Assembly (NCBI GenBank): GCA_963813895.1
Contig: CAWFAS010000004.1
Span: forward strand, 434,001-498,000
Length of the DNA stretch: 64,000 nucleotides
Origin: DASZWJ01 sp963813895
GTDB lineage: Bacteria > Pseudomonadota > Gammaproteobacteria > JAURND01
Direction: 5' to 3'
Position numbers and translations under genes: made by a program. Below are positions 18,816 to 27,045 of the stretch, piece after piece (position 1 is the stretch's first letter; each line of letters opens with the position of its first letter). The notes below the pieces were generated by a model. It saw only the letters and a list, made by a program, of their open reading frames with translations, was not told the DNA's origin and made no database searches.

Positions 18816-18892
18816 GCCACTAGAAGCTGCCCCCTTCCTAACCTTCCCCCGCTTGCGGGGGAAGGTTAGGAAGGGGGCAGCTTCTAGTGGCA
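18816..18892. repeat. Perfect long hairpin, family A
   Basis: Two 36-base arms, GCCACTAGAAGCTGCCCCCT and onward, are perfectly complementary around a 4-5 base centre. This is the shortest complete family A copy in the window. It may also act as a terminator for either neighbour. Confidence 0.9.
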
Positions 18893-18968
18893 ACCATTCT
18901 GTAGCTCTTTATAACTAAATATTTTGTGTCTACCCAAGAAAAGAACATCATAGCGCTAGCAAGAGAAA

Positions 18969-20048
18969 TTATTCAATCACCCCCCCCCCCAAACAAATAT
19001 CCCCCTGATAAAACACCACAGACTGCCCCGGCGTCACCGCCCATTGTGGCTCTGAGAATTCAACCCGCAAATAATCCTGATCAATTTTTTTTACCACACA
19101 ATCCGCATCACCCTGGCGATAGCGAATTTTCGCAGCACAATGCATTGGCAAAGGAGGTTCTTCTCCTGCTACCCAATGTAATTGCCGACAACTTAAAGTG
19201 CTCGTCAATAGGCGCGGATGATCATGTTCTTGAGCCACCAGCAGCACATTGCGCGGGATATCTTTAGCAATCACGTACCAAGGGCTAGCCTTGGCATCCT
19301 GCCTACCACCTATCCCTAACCCTTGCCGTTGTCCTAGAGTATAAAACATCAGCCCATTATGCCGCCCTATTATCTTGCCGCTATCAGTTTCAATATCCCC
19401 GGGACGTGCTAACAAGTATTCACCAAGAAAATCTTTAAATTTACGCTCGCCAATAAAACAAATACCGGTACTATCTTTTTTAGCATGATTAATCAGGCCG
19501 GCTGCTGCAGCGAGAGCACGCACAGCCGGTTTTTCCAAATCCCCTAATGGAAATAAACTGCGCGATAACTGCGATTGCTGCAAGGTATATAAAAAATAAC
19601 TTTGGTCTTTATTAATATCATAGCCTTTATGCAATTGATATTTCTCACCTATCTGCACACAACGTGCATAATGCCCCGTTGCGATGAAATCCGCCCCCTG
19701 ATCAATAGCATAATTTAAAAAAGCTTTAAATTTGATCTCTTTGTTACATAAAATATCGGGATTTGGTGTTCGCCCTGCGGCATATTCATCGAGAAAATTT
19801 TGGAAAACTCTTTCCCAATAGGCTTGAGCAAATGCGACAGTATGCAGTGGGATATCGAGTCGACCACACACCTCACGGGCATCCGTCAAGTCTTGATTGG
19901 CGCTGCAAAATGGGTCTTGATTATCCTGATCCCAATTTTGCATATAGACGCCCTGGACAGTGTATCCTTGTTGTTGCAATAGTAATGCGGCGACAGAAGA
20001 ATCCACACCGCCGGACATGCCGACCATGATTTTAGATTTGATAGTCAT
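18969..20048 (-). CDS. mnmA: tRNA 2-thiouridylase MnmA
   Basis: 359 residues. It thiolates U34 of tRNA-Lys, -Glu and -Gln. The PP-loop SGGVDSS is at 12-18. The two catalytic cysteines are C101 (DILCNKE) and C197 (TGICFIGE), with the usual NKDQSYFLY block between them. The ATG at 20048 is preferred over 20066, because GAGAG lies just upstream and the protein then starts at the family's normal point. The last codons (LGGGVIE) run over eleven consecutive C on the plus strand (18980-18990), where a slip would alter only the last few residues. Confidence 0.96.
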   Translation of the reverse strand: MTIKSKIMVGMSGGVDSSVAALLLQQQGYTVQGVYMQNWDQDNQDPFCSANQDLTDAREVCGRLDIPLHTVAFAQAYWERVFQNFLDEYAAGRTPNPDILCNKEIKFKAFLNYAIDQGADFIATGHYARCVQIGEKYQLHKGYDINKDQSYFLYTLQQSQLSRSLFPLGDLEKPAVRALAAAAGLINHAKKDSTGICFIGERKFKDFLGEYLLARPGDIETDSGKIIGRHNGLMFYTLGQRQGLGIGGRQDAKASPWYVIAKDIPRNVLLVAQEHDHPRLLTSTLSCRQLHWVAGEEPPLPMHCAAKIRYRQGDADCVVKKIDQDYLRVEFSEPQWAVTPGQSVVFYQGDICLGGGVIE

Positions 20049-20321
20049 GATGTAACTCTCATACAAGGTTGCTTCTTGTGATTGTTTTACCGTGTTTTAT
20101 AGCCCATGAACAACTAACTATATAAAACATAATTAACATAAACATAACGTGGACGTTTTGTTCTTCCTAGTGTAATAATACTTAGTCTTGAAGTTTGGAG
20201 CCTAATCGAGATGATAACACCACCTCTTTTATAAAATAAGCGATTAAAAATTAAGTTTTTTAACTATATTTGGAGAAAACATATAAGAACCTATTCATAA
20301 AATCTATAACAGGAGAAATTC

Positions 20322-23300
20322 ATGACTGATAAAAAACAACAAGAACAAAACAAATTGATTGATGCATTGCCTGAAATAGCAGATCTCAGCAAACAGCTCC
20401 TGGAGGAATTATACAAGCCAAATGCATCTGTCTTAAACCTCGAAAAAAGTATTGAGCAACTCATAGCATTATGCCAAACCCATCATTTATTTCGTTACCC
20501 CACTACAGGTCTTTTTTCCAAACAATATCCCCTCACGCCAGAAGCCTTGGATTCTGCGAAAGTTCAATTAGCCCTTCATATTCAGAAAATAAAAAATCAC
20601 GAAAAAGAAAATGCGACGATAACAAGCAGTCCTCTCTTGGACAGTGCAATTAAAGAGAATGCGAGAATAGCAAGCAATCCTCTCTTGGACACTGCAATTT
20701 TAGTTTCGTATGTATTAGATATGTGCCGGGAAAAAATATTGGCCACCTCAAGCACCAAACCTTCTTCAGCCCCCACCCTTGTTAATAGCGAACCTCCAAC
20801 ATTGGATGAACAGAAAACCTCTACTTTACCATCCGAACTAATTTCTGAACTATCTTTCTTGGTCATAGACATGATTAATGAGCCTATTGGGCCGAATTTT
20901 GAACGGTTTTTAGCGTTAGTTCGAGCCAATGGCTTATTTGGGCCAAAATTAAATCTATATAATATTGATACGTTTGCAGAGAAAATTAGCAGCATATTAA
21001 TTAAAAATTCACCACGTGAAACAGCACAAATACAAGAATCCATCACAAAATTAGTGCCACTTCTTACAAATTACCTGGAAAATATCAAAAAACTAACTCC
21101 TACTGGTATAAAACCTCTGGAGGGAATTATTGGAAAAGGCGAGAAGCTTTTTAACACCCTTACACAATCTTTCGAAAATATAAAAGACAGGAAGGAGAAG
21201 AAATTTAATTGGTCCATTGGCATAAATATGCCTGAGCAATTGACAAAAGATTTCTGGCAAGCCTGTGCTCACGCAGGGCTGCTAACACCTCCTAAAGATC
21301 AGTCAGAAAAAAATTTTACACCTTTGCAGCTACTAAAAATTAACCTCTTGCGTATAAAAAAAGATATGGACACTTTGCCCGATGACCAGAAATTAGTCAT
21401 CGCCCAGCAAATACAAAATGTTGAAGATTTAGCTAAAGGATTTTCTCTGATGGGAATTATTGAAAAAGGTGAGAAATTTTTCAGCGCACTTTCACAATTT
21501 TTTAATAATATGCAGGATAATAAGGATAAGAAATTTAATTGGTCGATCAGCATAAGTACCCTTGAGGATTTGGCAAATGATTGCTGGACAGCCTGCAATA
21601 ATGCAGGATTGCTAAAGCTTCCTGCCGACCACGAGCAGGCTGATAAAATTTCTACAATTTTGATTAATCTCTCACCTTTAAAAGAACAATTTACCCATGA
21701 TAAGAGGGGGTTATTCGTCCAGCAAATAGAAACCATTGAAGATTTAGTTGCAGCGGTCGATGAGGCAGTTGTTCGTTTACCTAGAGATAGATTTACAGAG
21801 GCGAACGTTATTAAATCGTATCAAGACTTTATGGACGAAATTCTTAAAAATATGCAGGTGATACGCGAATTACCTGATCAATCTGCTGCTAATGGCGTAA
21901 ACATCGCTAATAAGTGTTTACCTTTATTACATGCTTGTGGTGTCTTCCCGGAATATAGGCAATCAGACTATTCACTCTCTGAAATTATCAATTTAATTGA
22001 TGATCAGAAATTGCATGCAAGACATTCTAAAATTATCACCTTAATTGATGAACAGGATGCAAAACACCGTGCTCTAACGTTGGATGATAGTAAAGAAGAG
22101 ATAAGCTCTTTAAATAAGTGCCAAACCCTGATTGAAAATTTTAAAAACATCATAGAAGAACTTAATATTAAACTTGAGAGAACATCCAATAATTCTGCCA
22201 CTTCGGCTCCAGACATCATCATAATTGACGATGAAAAGAATGAAACACCCTTGGCTTCCTCTTTTTCAGCGGGACAATCCTCGACTTCCTCTTCGAACTC
22301 CTCTTTTTCACTGGGACAACCCTCGACTCCCTCTTCGACCTCCTCTTTTTCAGTGGAACAACCCTCGACTTCCTCTTCGACCTCCTCTTTTTCGCTGGGA
22401 CAACCCTCGACTTCCGCTCAAATTGGAGTTAACAAGTACCCTGGTACAAAGGCTATTGAGAAAATTGAAGACTGTGGTATGGCCTTAACTAAAGCACTTA
22501 AAGATTTAGAAAATCAATTTGATACAACGATCCTCAATGTTAGCTTTAAAAAAATTACAGGTGACGGCGGTTTATTATCGAAGTTTACGAATGCTTGTAA
22601 GATGACGGGAATACCTGAATCGAAACAACTATCTGAACAAGGGTTTCCAGTATTCGATTTATCAAAAATAGAAGCATTTATGTTTCCTTGCTTTGAAGAT
22701 TTACTTCAGGCATGTCATCAAGCAAACCTAATTAGAAGTCTACCACCTAAAGAAAACTATACGGATATAGGCGGCATATTATTAACTCTTGCTGAATTAG
22801 AATTATCTGTGAAGATTAATCAGCAGGGAGAGGAAGCCGTATCCCTAAAAAAACCCCTTAAGCTGCTCAATAGGTTAATTAATCTTTTAACGCTAATTCC
22901 AGCTACAATGAAACTTCTCCAGGAAATAGCGGATAAAGTTACAGCAGTCAATTTAAGTATAGAAGCGGAAAAACAGCAATTTACGAACGAGCGTAATAAC
23001 TTTTTGAACCGAACTCTTTCTCACACATCATCCACTACATTTAGCGCGATAACTTCCAGCCTGATGCCACCTCTTGAAACAGTTGAAACAGCCACATCAA
23101 TTTATTCAAAAATTCGACAGGGAACTTTTAAAACACACTTCTCATTCCTGGACAGTTGTGAACACCAAAAATTAATTGATACACTGGTTCACGCGATAGT
23201 TGAGGGTAACATTCTAGTTACTGAAAATCTTTGCAAATATTTAAAAAATAAAAATTCCTCTGACTTTACAAATGATAAAAAAAGCGGAAGTAGGGAGGAA

Positions 23301-24116
23301 GGTGATTGGCAAGCTCATATTGTTCAGATTGCAAATGAAACTGCCAATGATGCTGCCAGCTTAGCCTTAGGTATTTTAAAACCCCCTCCATCTAGCAATT
23401 TAAATCCCTCACGTTCACATAGAACTCATTCAGAGCATGTTGTAGGAACACGGCATACATCTAATAGCTCCTCTTTTCCACGCTTGAGTGCCGATCAAAC
23501 TCCACTGACGCCAGTAAGAAATAGTACTGGTACTTTTCTTTCTACAACAAATATTAGACTAGAATCCGGAAGTTTCTCAACTTTTAGCACACCCCCTTTG
23601 GTACGCGCTAAAACTCCAACAATACCTCCAAGTTCTTATTTAGATAATGAGAGCTTTAATAGCAACAATGGGACAACGACAATTTCCAGAACTAAATCTG
23701 ATCGCAATCTGGATAAACAAGAGCAGCTGCCACCCCTACCCAGGAGTACCTCTTCAGTAAGTCGCTACAATACATCTTCATCTAACCCTGCGACCTTACC
23801 AAAAAGCGCTTCAAGTAGAGGGTTTGAGGGTAGAAGAGTTAGTCTAATGGGATCTATAAACCGACCAGACGCCTCATTGGAGAAAGATAAAAAACAACAG
23901 GCAAACGATAATAATTTGTCAGAGTTAGATAATGTAGAAAATTCTTTGGCTACATTAGAAAAACAGGGTTACGGAGAATTGGGAGTTGGACTGGGACGGA
24001 GAACTCAAAGTTTCAATTTTCAAACCGTAAACAAATTAACACCAAATGGCGGGCGCAAAAAGGAAGGAACAGATAAAGATAACCATCAAGAAAATAACGG
24101 AGTCACTAAAAAATAA
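20322..24116 (+). CDS. Large coiled-coil, Ser-rich effector candidate
   Basis: 1264 residues with no recognised family. The N-terminal 620 residues are helical and contain a tandem duplication. Unit one (about 268-370) and unit two (about 378-475) both start GIIxKGEKxF, carry KKFNWSI, and end with an I(Q/E)xxEDL motif. Residues 631-638 (DIIIIDDE) form a hydrophobic-acidic motif like a SUMO-interacting motif. Residues 647-700 are a 17-residue tandem repeat (SSFSxxQPSTxSST). The last 250 residues are Ser/Thr/Pro-rich. There is no signal peptide or membrane segment. A host-delivered effector is plausible from the composition, but secretion is not shown. AGGAG precedes the ATG. The gene stands alone, flanked by 255 bases of plain sequence and a repeat cluster. 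Confidence 0.7.
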   Translation: MTDKKQQEQNKLIDALPEIADLSKQLLEELYKPNASVLNLEKSIEQLIALCQTHHLFRYPTTGLFSKQYPLTPEALDSAKVQLALHIQKIKNHEKENATITSSPLLDSAIKENARIASNPLLDTAILVSYVLDMCREKILATSSTKPSSAPTLVNSEPPTLDEQKTSTLPSELISELSFLVIDMINEPIGPNFERFLALVRANGLFGPKLNLYNIDTFAEKISSILIKNSPRETAQIQESITKLVPLLTNYLENIKKLTPTGIKPLEGIIGKGEKLFNTLTQSFENIKDRKEKKFNWSIGINMPEQLTKDFWQACAHAGLLTPPKDQSEKNFTPLQLLKINLLRIKKDMDTLPDDQKLVIAQQIQNVEDLAKGFSLMGIIEKGEKFFSALSQFFNNMQDNKDKKFNWSISISTLEDLANDCWTACNNAGLLKLPADHEQADKISTILINLSPLKEQFTHDKRGLFVQQIETIEDLVAAVDEAVVRLPRDRFTEANVIKSYQDFMDEILKNMQVIRELPDQSAANGVNIANKCLPLLHACGVFPEYRQSDYSLSEIINLIDDQKLHARHSKIITLIDEQDAKHRALTLDDSKEEISSLNKCQTLIENFKNIIEELNIKLERTSNNSATSAPDIIIIDDEKNETPLASSFSAGQSSTSSSNSSFSLGQPSTPSSTSSFSVEQPSTSSSTSSFSLGQPSTSAQIGVNKYPGTKAIEKIEDCGMALTKALKDLENQFDTTILNVSFKKITGDGGLLSKFTNACKMTGIPESKQLSEQGFPVFDLSKIEAFMFPCFEDLLQACHQANLIRSLPPKENYTDIGGILLTLAELELSVKINQQGEEAVSLKKPLKLLNRLINLLTLIPATMKLLQEIADKVTAVNLSIEAEKQQFTNERNNFLNRTLSHTSSTTFSAITSSLMPPLETVETATSIYSKIRQGTFKTHFSFLDSCEHQKLIDTLVHAIVEGNILVTENLCKYLKNKNSSDFTNDKKSGSREEGDWQAHIVQIANETANDAASLALGILKPPPSSNLNPSRSHRTHSEHVVGTRHTSNSSSFPRLSADQTPLTPVRNSTGTFLSTTNIRLESGSFSTFSTPPLVRAKTPTIPPSSYLDNESFNSNNGTTTISRTKSDRNLDKQEQLPPLPRSTSSVSRYNTSSSNPATLPKSASSRGFEGRRVSLMGSINRPDASLEKDKKQQANDNNLSELDNVENSLATLEKQGYGELGVGLGRRTQSFNFQTVNKLTPNGGRKKEGTDKDNHQENNGVTKK
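22255..22425 (+). repeat. Tandem 51-bp coding repeat
   Basis: Three to four in-frame units, each containing CCTCTTTTTCA and CAACCCTCGACT, encode the Ser-rich 17-residue repeat of the large effector candidate. Copy number could vary between strains. Confidence 0.85.
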
Positions 24117-24117
24117 A

Positions 24118-24325
24118 GTAACTATTCGGCACAAAATATTTATTGCGAATGAAGTTACACATGGTTGCCACTAGAGGCTACCCCCTTCCTAACCTTCCCC
24201 CGCAAGCGGGGGAAGGGACTGGTTCGGTACGATAAGTTACGCTATTGTTGCCAATCCCGTACTAGCTCGAGCAAGTTCCTTCCCCCCCTTGCGGGGGAAG
24301 GTTAGGAAGGAGGCAGCATCTATTA
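24118..24325. repeat. Family A palindromic element with a GTAACTATTC end
   Basis: A GTAACTATTCGGCAC end lies right after the effector gene stop. The main palindrome is 24166-24325, with arms GCCACTAGAGGCTACCCCCT and complement. The internal stem-loop contains GCTCGAGCAAGTTCCTTCCC. Confidence 0.8.
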
Positions 24326-24445
24326 GCACTTTTACATGAAGTAGCTCAATATTTAGCGGCTTTTTGATTATTTAGGAATAGTAATGCGCGTTTAGAAGTA
24401 TTCAACAATACCGCTTGTCCGCGGGACGACGGAGTGAGCAGTTAT

Positions 24446-24474
24446 ATACCCGATACACTTAGGATTTCGGGTAT
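24446..24474. repeat. Short ATACCCGATACAC element
   Basis: A 29-base unit with ends ATACCCGA and TCGGGTAT. It lies next to a half copy of family C (about 24410-24440). It may be an internal-deletion derivative of the element at 46483-46775. Confidence 0.6.
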
Positions 24475-24524
24475 AGTATATTTATTATCTTGCCTTTCAA
24501 AAAGAACCCTTACAGCAAGCAACA

Positions 24525-25292
24525 TCATTTTTTCTTAGTCAACAACTTGCGCACATGCTCTAAATCTTCTTCTGTATTAACATCTGCCGGAACGTTTTCC
24601 AGGGTCTGGCTTAAATGCACGCGGCCGCCATTCCACAATACCCGTAACTGCTCAAGACGCTCCATCTGTTCTAGCGGCGAAGTCTCCCATTCCATATATT
24701 GCTGCAGGAATCCAACGCGATAAGCATAAATACCTACATGGCGGAAATGTTCAGTCAGCAACTTTTGATTTTTTTTTGGTGGGATTTGGAAGTGTTCACG
24801 ATCCCAGGCAATGGGAGCACGACTGAAATATAATGCATAACCGCGCTTATTCATTACCACTTTAACATGATGGGGATTAAACAACTCCTCTATGCTTTTG
24901 ATAGGCTCATATAAAGTAGCCACCCGAGCATTTTCGTATTTTACTAAATCCTCGGCCACCTGGCGGATCACAACAGGTGGAATCAAAGGTTCATCACCCT
25001 GCAAATTAACAATGATTTCATCCTCAAGATACCCTAAGGCTACTACAGCTTCGGCTAAGCGTTCAGTACCCGTGTTATGATCGGGAGAGGTCATGCAAAC
25101 GAGTGCACCAAAATCTTCCGCTACTTTAGCAATGCGCTCATCGTCGGTGGCAATTACTACGCTCTCGGCACCACTTTCTATGGCACGTTCATAAACATGC
25201 TGGATCAAAGGCTTGCCGGCGATATCTAACAACATTTTGCCCGGAAGACGGGTTGATGCATATCGGGCTGGGATGACGACTCTAAATTCCAT
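24525..25292 (-). CDS. kdsB: 3-deoxy-manno-octulosonate cytidylyltransferase
   Basis: 255 residues. It activates Kdo with CTP to give CMP-Kdo for the LPS inner core. It opens VVIPARYASTRLPGKMLLDI, the nucleotidyltransferase signature, and has NLQGDEPLIPP with the metal-binding Asp and the middle motif HFRHVGIYAYR. Length is typical. Its ATG overlaps the stop of the upstream small gene by one base (TAATG), so the two are translationally coupled. Confidence 0.97.
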   Translation of the reverse strand: MEFRVVIPARYASTRLPGKMLLDIAGKPLIQHVYERAIESGAESVVIATDDERIAKVAEDFGALVCMTSPDHNTGTERLAEAVVALGYLEDEIIVNLQGDEPLIPPVVIRQVAEDLVKYENARVATLYEPIKSIEELFNPHHVKVVMNKRGYALYFSRAPIAWDREHFQIPPKKNQKLLTEHFRHVGIYAYRVGFLQQYMEWETSPLEQMERLEQLRVLWNGGRVHLSQTLENVPADVNTEEDLEHVRKLLTKKK

Positions 25293-25471
25293 TATTCCAC
25301 CTCTTTTCCACTTAATCGACGGGCCTGATCCTCCAGCATAACGGGTATCCCATCACGGATCGAATAAGCCAATTGATCAGCTTTGCAGATCAGTTCGTGG
25401 GTGGTTTTCTGGTAAATTAATTTACCTTTACAGATCGGACAGGCCAGAATTTGTAATAATTTATAATCCAC
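25292..25471 (-). CDS. ycaR: Trm112/YcaR family small protein
   Basis: 59 residues starting with GTG: MDYKLLQILACPICKGKLIY followed by a HELICKADQLAYSIRDGIPV block. These are the hallmarks of the UPF0434/Trm112 family that usually precedes kdsB in gammaproteobacteria. Three cysteines are visible (CPIC and LIC), so a fourth zinc ligand is missing, as in many YcaR proteins. GGAG lies eight bases before the GTG. The stop overlaps the kdsB ATG. In other organisms Trm112 proteins activate methyltransferases; the role of the bacterial form is unsettled. Confidence 0.9.
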   Translation of the reverse strand: MDYKLLQILACPICKGKLIYQKTTHELICKADQLAYSIRDGIPVMLEDQARRLSGKEVE

Positions 25472-25743
25472 TTAGACGTCTCCGTTGCTTAAAATGAATT
25501 GTGCGTGTTTAAAACCATTGCTCGGGCACAGCAGAAGAACTGCTTTATGTATAATAGTATAGCTGTAATTGGCTATTTTTGTTTTATGGCAGTTAATTAA
25601 TGGATTTCGATTTGTAAGAAGTTTTTATTATGTCATACCGGCGGATGCAGGTATCTGGAAATTATTTGACCTCAAGCCTGTAATTCAGGTGTTGAGTGTC
25701 ACTTAGCTTGTTAATGTTTTTAGCGGCGTAAGCTTAATATTTT

Positions 25744-26041
25744 GTAATTATTCAGCAGGGTAGCCCTCAAGCTTGCGGGATAGAGTTTGCCGTCCGACCC
25801 GCCCCCTCTCCCGCAGGGGAGAGGGGATATAGAGCCAGAAGAAGCGATACTGCTTGGATGATAGATATCTAAGATAGAGACTCTGCTAGTCAGAAATAGC
25901 ATAAAATCTTATCCTCGCTCTATATTTTCTTTCTGCTCTATATCCCCTCTCCCCTCGCGGGAGAGGGTTAGGGAGAGGGGGTGCGTCGGCCTGCACACTC
26001 TATCCTACAAGCAAGAGAGGGCCACCCCGCTGAATAATTAC
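25744..26041. repeat. 298-bp palindromic element with GTAATTATTCAGC ends
   Basis: Both ends read GTAATTATTCAGCRGGG in inverted orientation. Inside are two family B arms (CCCCCTCTCCCGCAGGGGAG and complement) around an AT-rich centre containing TATATCCCC. It occupies most of the gap between ycaR and tRNA-Pro; the remaining 270 bases show nothing. Confidence 0.85.
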
Positions 26042-26058
26042 AATATATTTTTTCAAAA

Positions 26059-26135
26059 TGGTCGGGACGGCAGGATTTGAACCTGCGACCCCTTGCACCC
26101 CATGCAAGTGCGCTACCAAACTGCGCTACGCCCCG
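26059..26135 (-). tRNA. tRNA-Pro (anticodon GGG)
   Basis: 77 nt with an encoded CCA. The minus strand begins CGGGGCGTAGCGCAGTTTGG. The anticodon stem CTTGC/GCAAG encloses the loop ATGGGGT, giving anticodon GGG. The T-arm is GCAGGTTCAAATCCTGC. The sequence closely follows the E. coli tRNA-Pro layout. Confidence 0.96.
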
Positions 26136-26196
26136 TTTTTAGAATTATTTATTACATTACTTTCTTTGACTAGTTTGATTAGAAGACTCAGATAAA

Positions 26197-26361
26197 GTGC
26201 CCCCAGATGCTGCCCCCTTCCTAACCTTCCCCCGCAAGCGGGGGAAGGAACTTGCTCGAGCTTGTACGGGATTGGCAGCAATAGCGTAACTTTCCTACCG
26301 AACCAGTCCCTGCCCCCGCTTGCGGGGGAAGGTTAGGAAGGGGGTAGCTTCTAGTGGCAAC
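26197..26361. repeat. Family A palindromic element
   Basis: 165 bp with inverted arms (CTGCCCCCTTCCTAACCTTC and complement) and a centre containing TTGCTCGAGCTTGTACGGGA. It separates tRNA-Pro from the merR gene and ends just before the merR stop. Confidence 0.85.
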
Positions 26362-26377
26362 CATTTGTGTCGATCCC

Positions 26378-26764
26378 TCAACCCTCAAGCTCCAAAAGCA
26401 AACTCTCCAGTTCAGTTAACGCCTTCTGCAAAATTTCTAACGGCAGGGTTTCGCCCTTTTCCTCCGGGACTTGCAACAGCTGCGTGCGGGCTCCTTCAAT
26501 GGTAAACCCTTGCCCATACAATAACTCTTTGATTCGCCATACCAATATCACGTCTTTACGCTGATAATAACGACGGTTGCCCCGACGCTTGGCAGGCTTT
26601 AGCTGTTCAAATTCTTGTTCCCAGTACCTAAGCACATGGGGTTTTACCTGAGAGAATTTGGCCACTTCGCCAATACTAAAATAAAGTTTATCCGGAATTT
26701 GCGGTAATTGGGGTAATTGCTCGCTATTTATCTGAATTGACTTTCGCTTCTTCTGTTCCTGCAT
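26378..26764 (-). CDS. MerR-family transcriptional regulator
   Basis: 128 residues with one MerR helix-turn-helix: YFSIGEVAKFSQVKPHVLRY, then WEQEFEQLKPAKRRGNRRYY and a dimerisation helix. No metal-binding cysteines follow, so it is not a metal sensor. This short MerR-like protein directly after ihfA is a conserved gammaproteobacterial arrangement of unknown function. Its start lies 41 bases inside the end of ihfA, so it is probably co-transcribed and coupled. Confidence 0.9.
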   Translation of the reverse strand: MQEQKKRKSIQINSEQLPQLPQIPDKLYFSIGEVAKFSQVKPHVLRYWEQEFEQLKPAKRRGNRRYYQRKDVILVWRIKELLYGQGFTIEGARTQLLQVPEEKGETLPLEILQKALTELESLLLELEG

Positions 26765-27041
26765 ACGTCACCCTAGCTTTAAGTTTTTCACCAGCCCTGA
26801 AAGTTACCACCCGTCGCGCTTTAATGGGGATTGCTTCCCCTGTTTTTGGGTTCCTTCCCGGACGTTCATTTTTGTCGCGTACACCAAAGATGCCAAAACC
26901 TGAAAGTTTGACTTCTTCACCGCGCTCTAGTGCCAGCATTACTTCGCTAAACAACGATTCCACGACTTCTTTGGCTTCGCGTTTATTAATGCCTAACACA
27001 TTAAACAGATGGTTGACTAAATCCGCTTTGGTCACTGCCAT
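26724..27041 (-). CDS. ihfA: Integration host factor alpha subunit
   Basis: About 105 residues of the HU/IHF fold, a DNA-bending nucleoid protein that pairs with IhfB. It opens AVTKADLVNHLFNVLGINKR and has the DNA-binding arm RPGRNPKTGEAIPIKARRVV, with the intercalating proline. It follows pheT as in E. coli. The start can be GTG at 27044 or ATG at 27041, with GAGG upstream overlapping the end of pheT. The C-terminal tail overlaps merR. Confidence 0.95.
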   Translation of the reverse strand: MAVTKADLVNHLFNVLGINKREAKEVVESLFSEVMLALERGEEVKLSGFGIFGVRDKNERPGRNPKTGEAIPIKARRVVTFRAGEKLKARVTYAGTEEAKVNSDK

Positions 27042-27045
27042 CACT

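Noticed and set aside
22225..22488. Pro/Leu-rich frame overlapping the Ser-rich repeat of the large effector candidate
   Set aside because: It is the shadow of the tandem 51-bp coding repeat in another frame.
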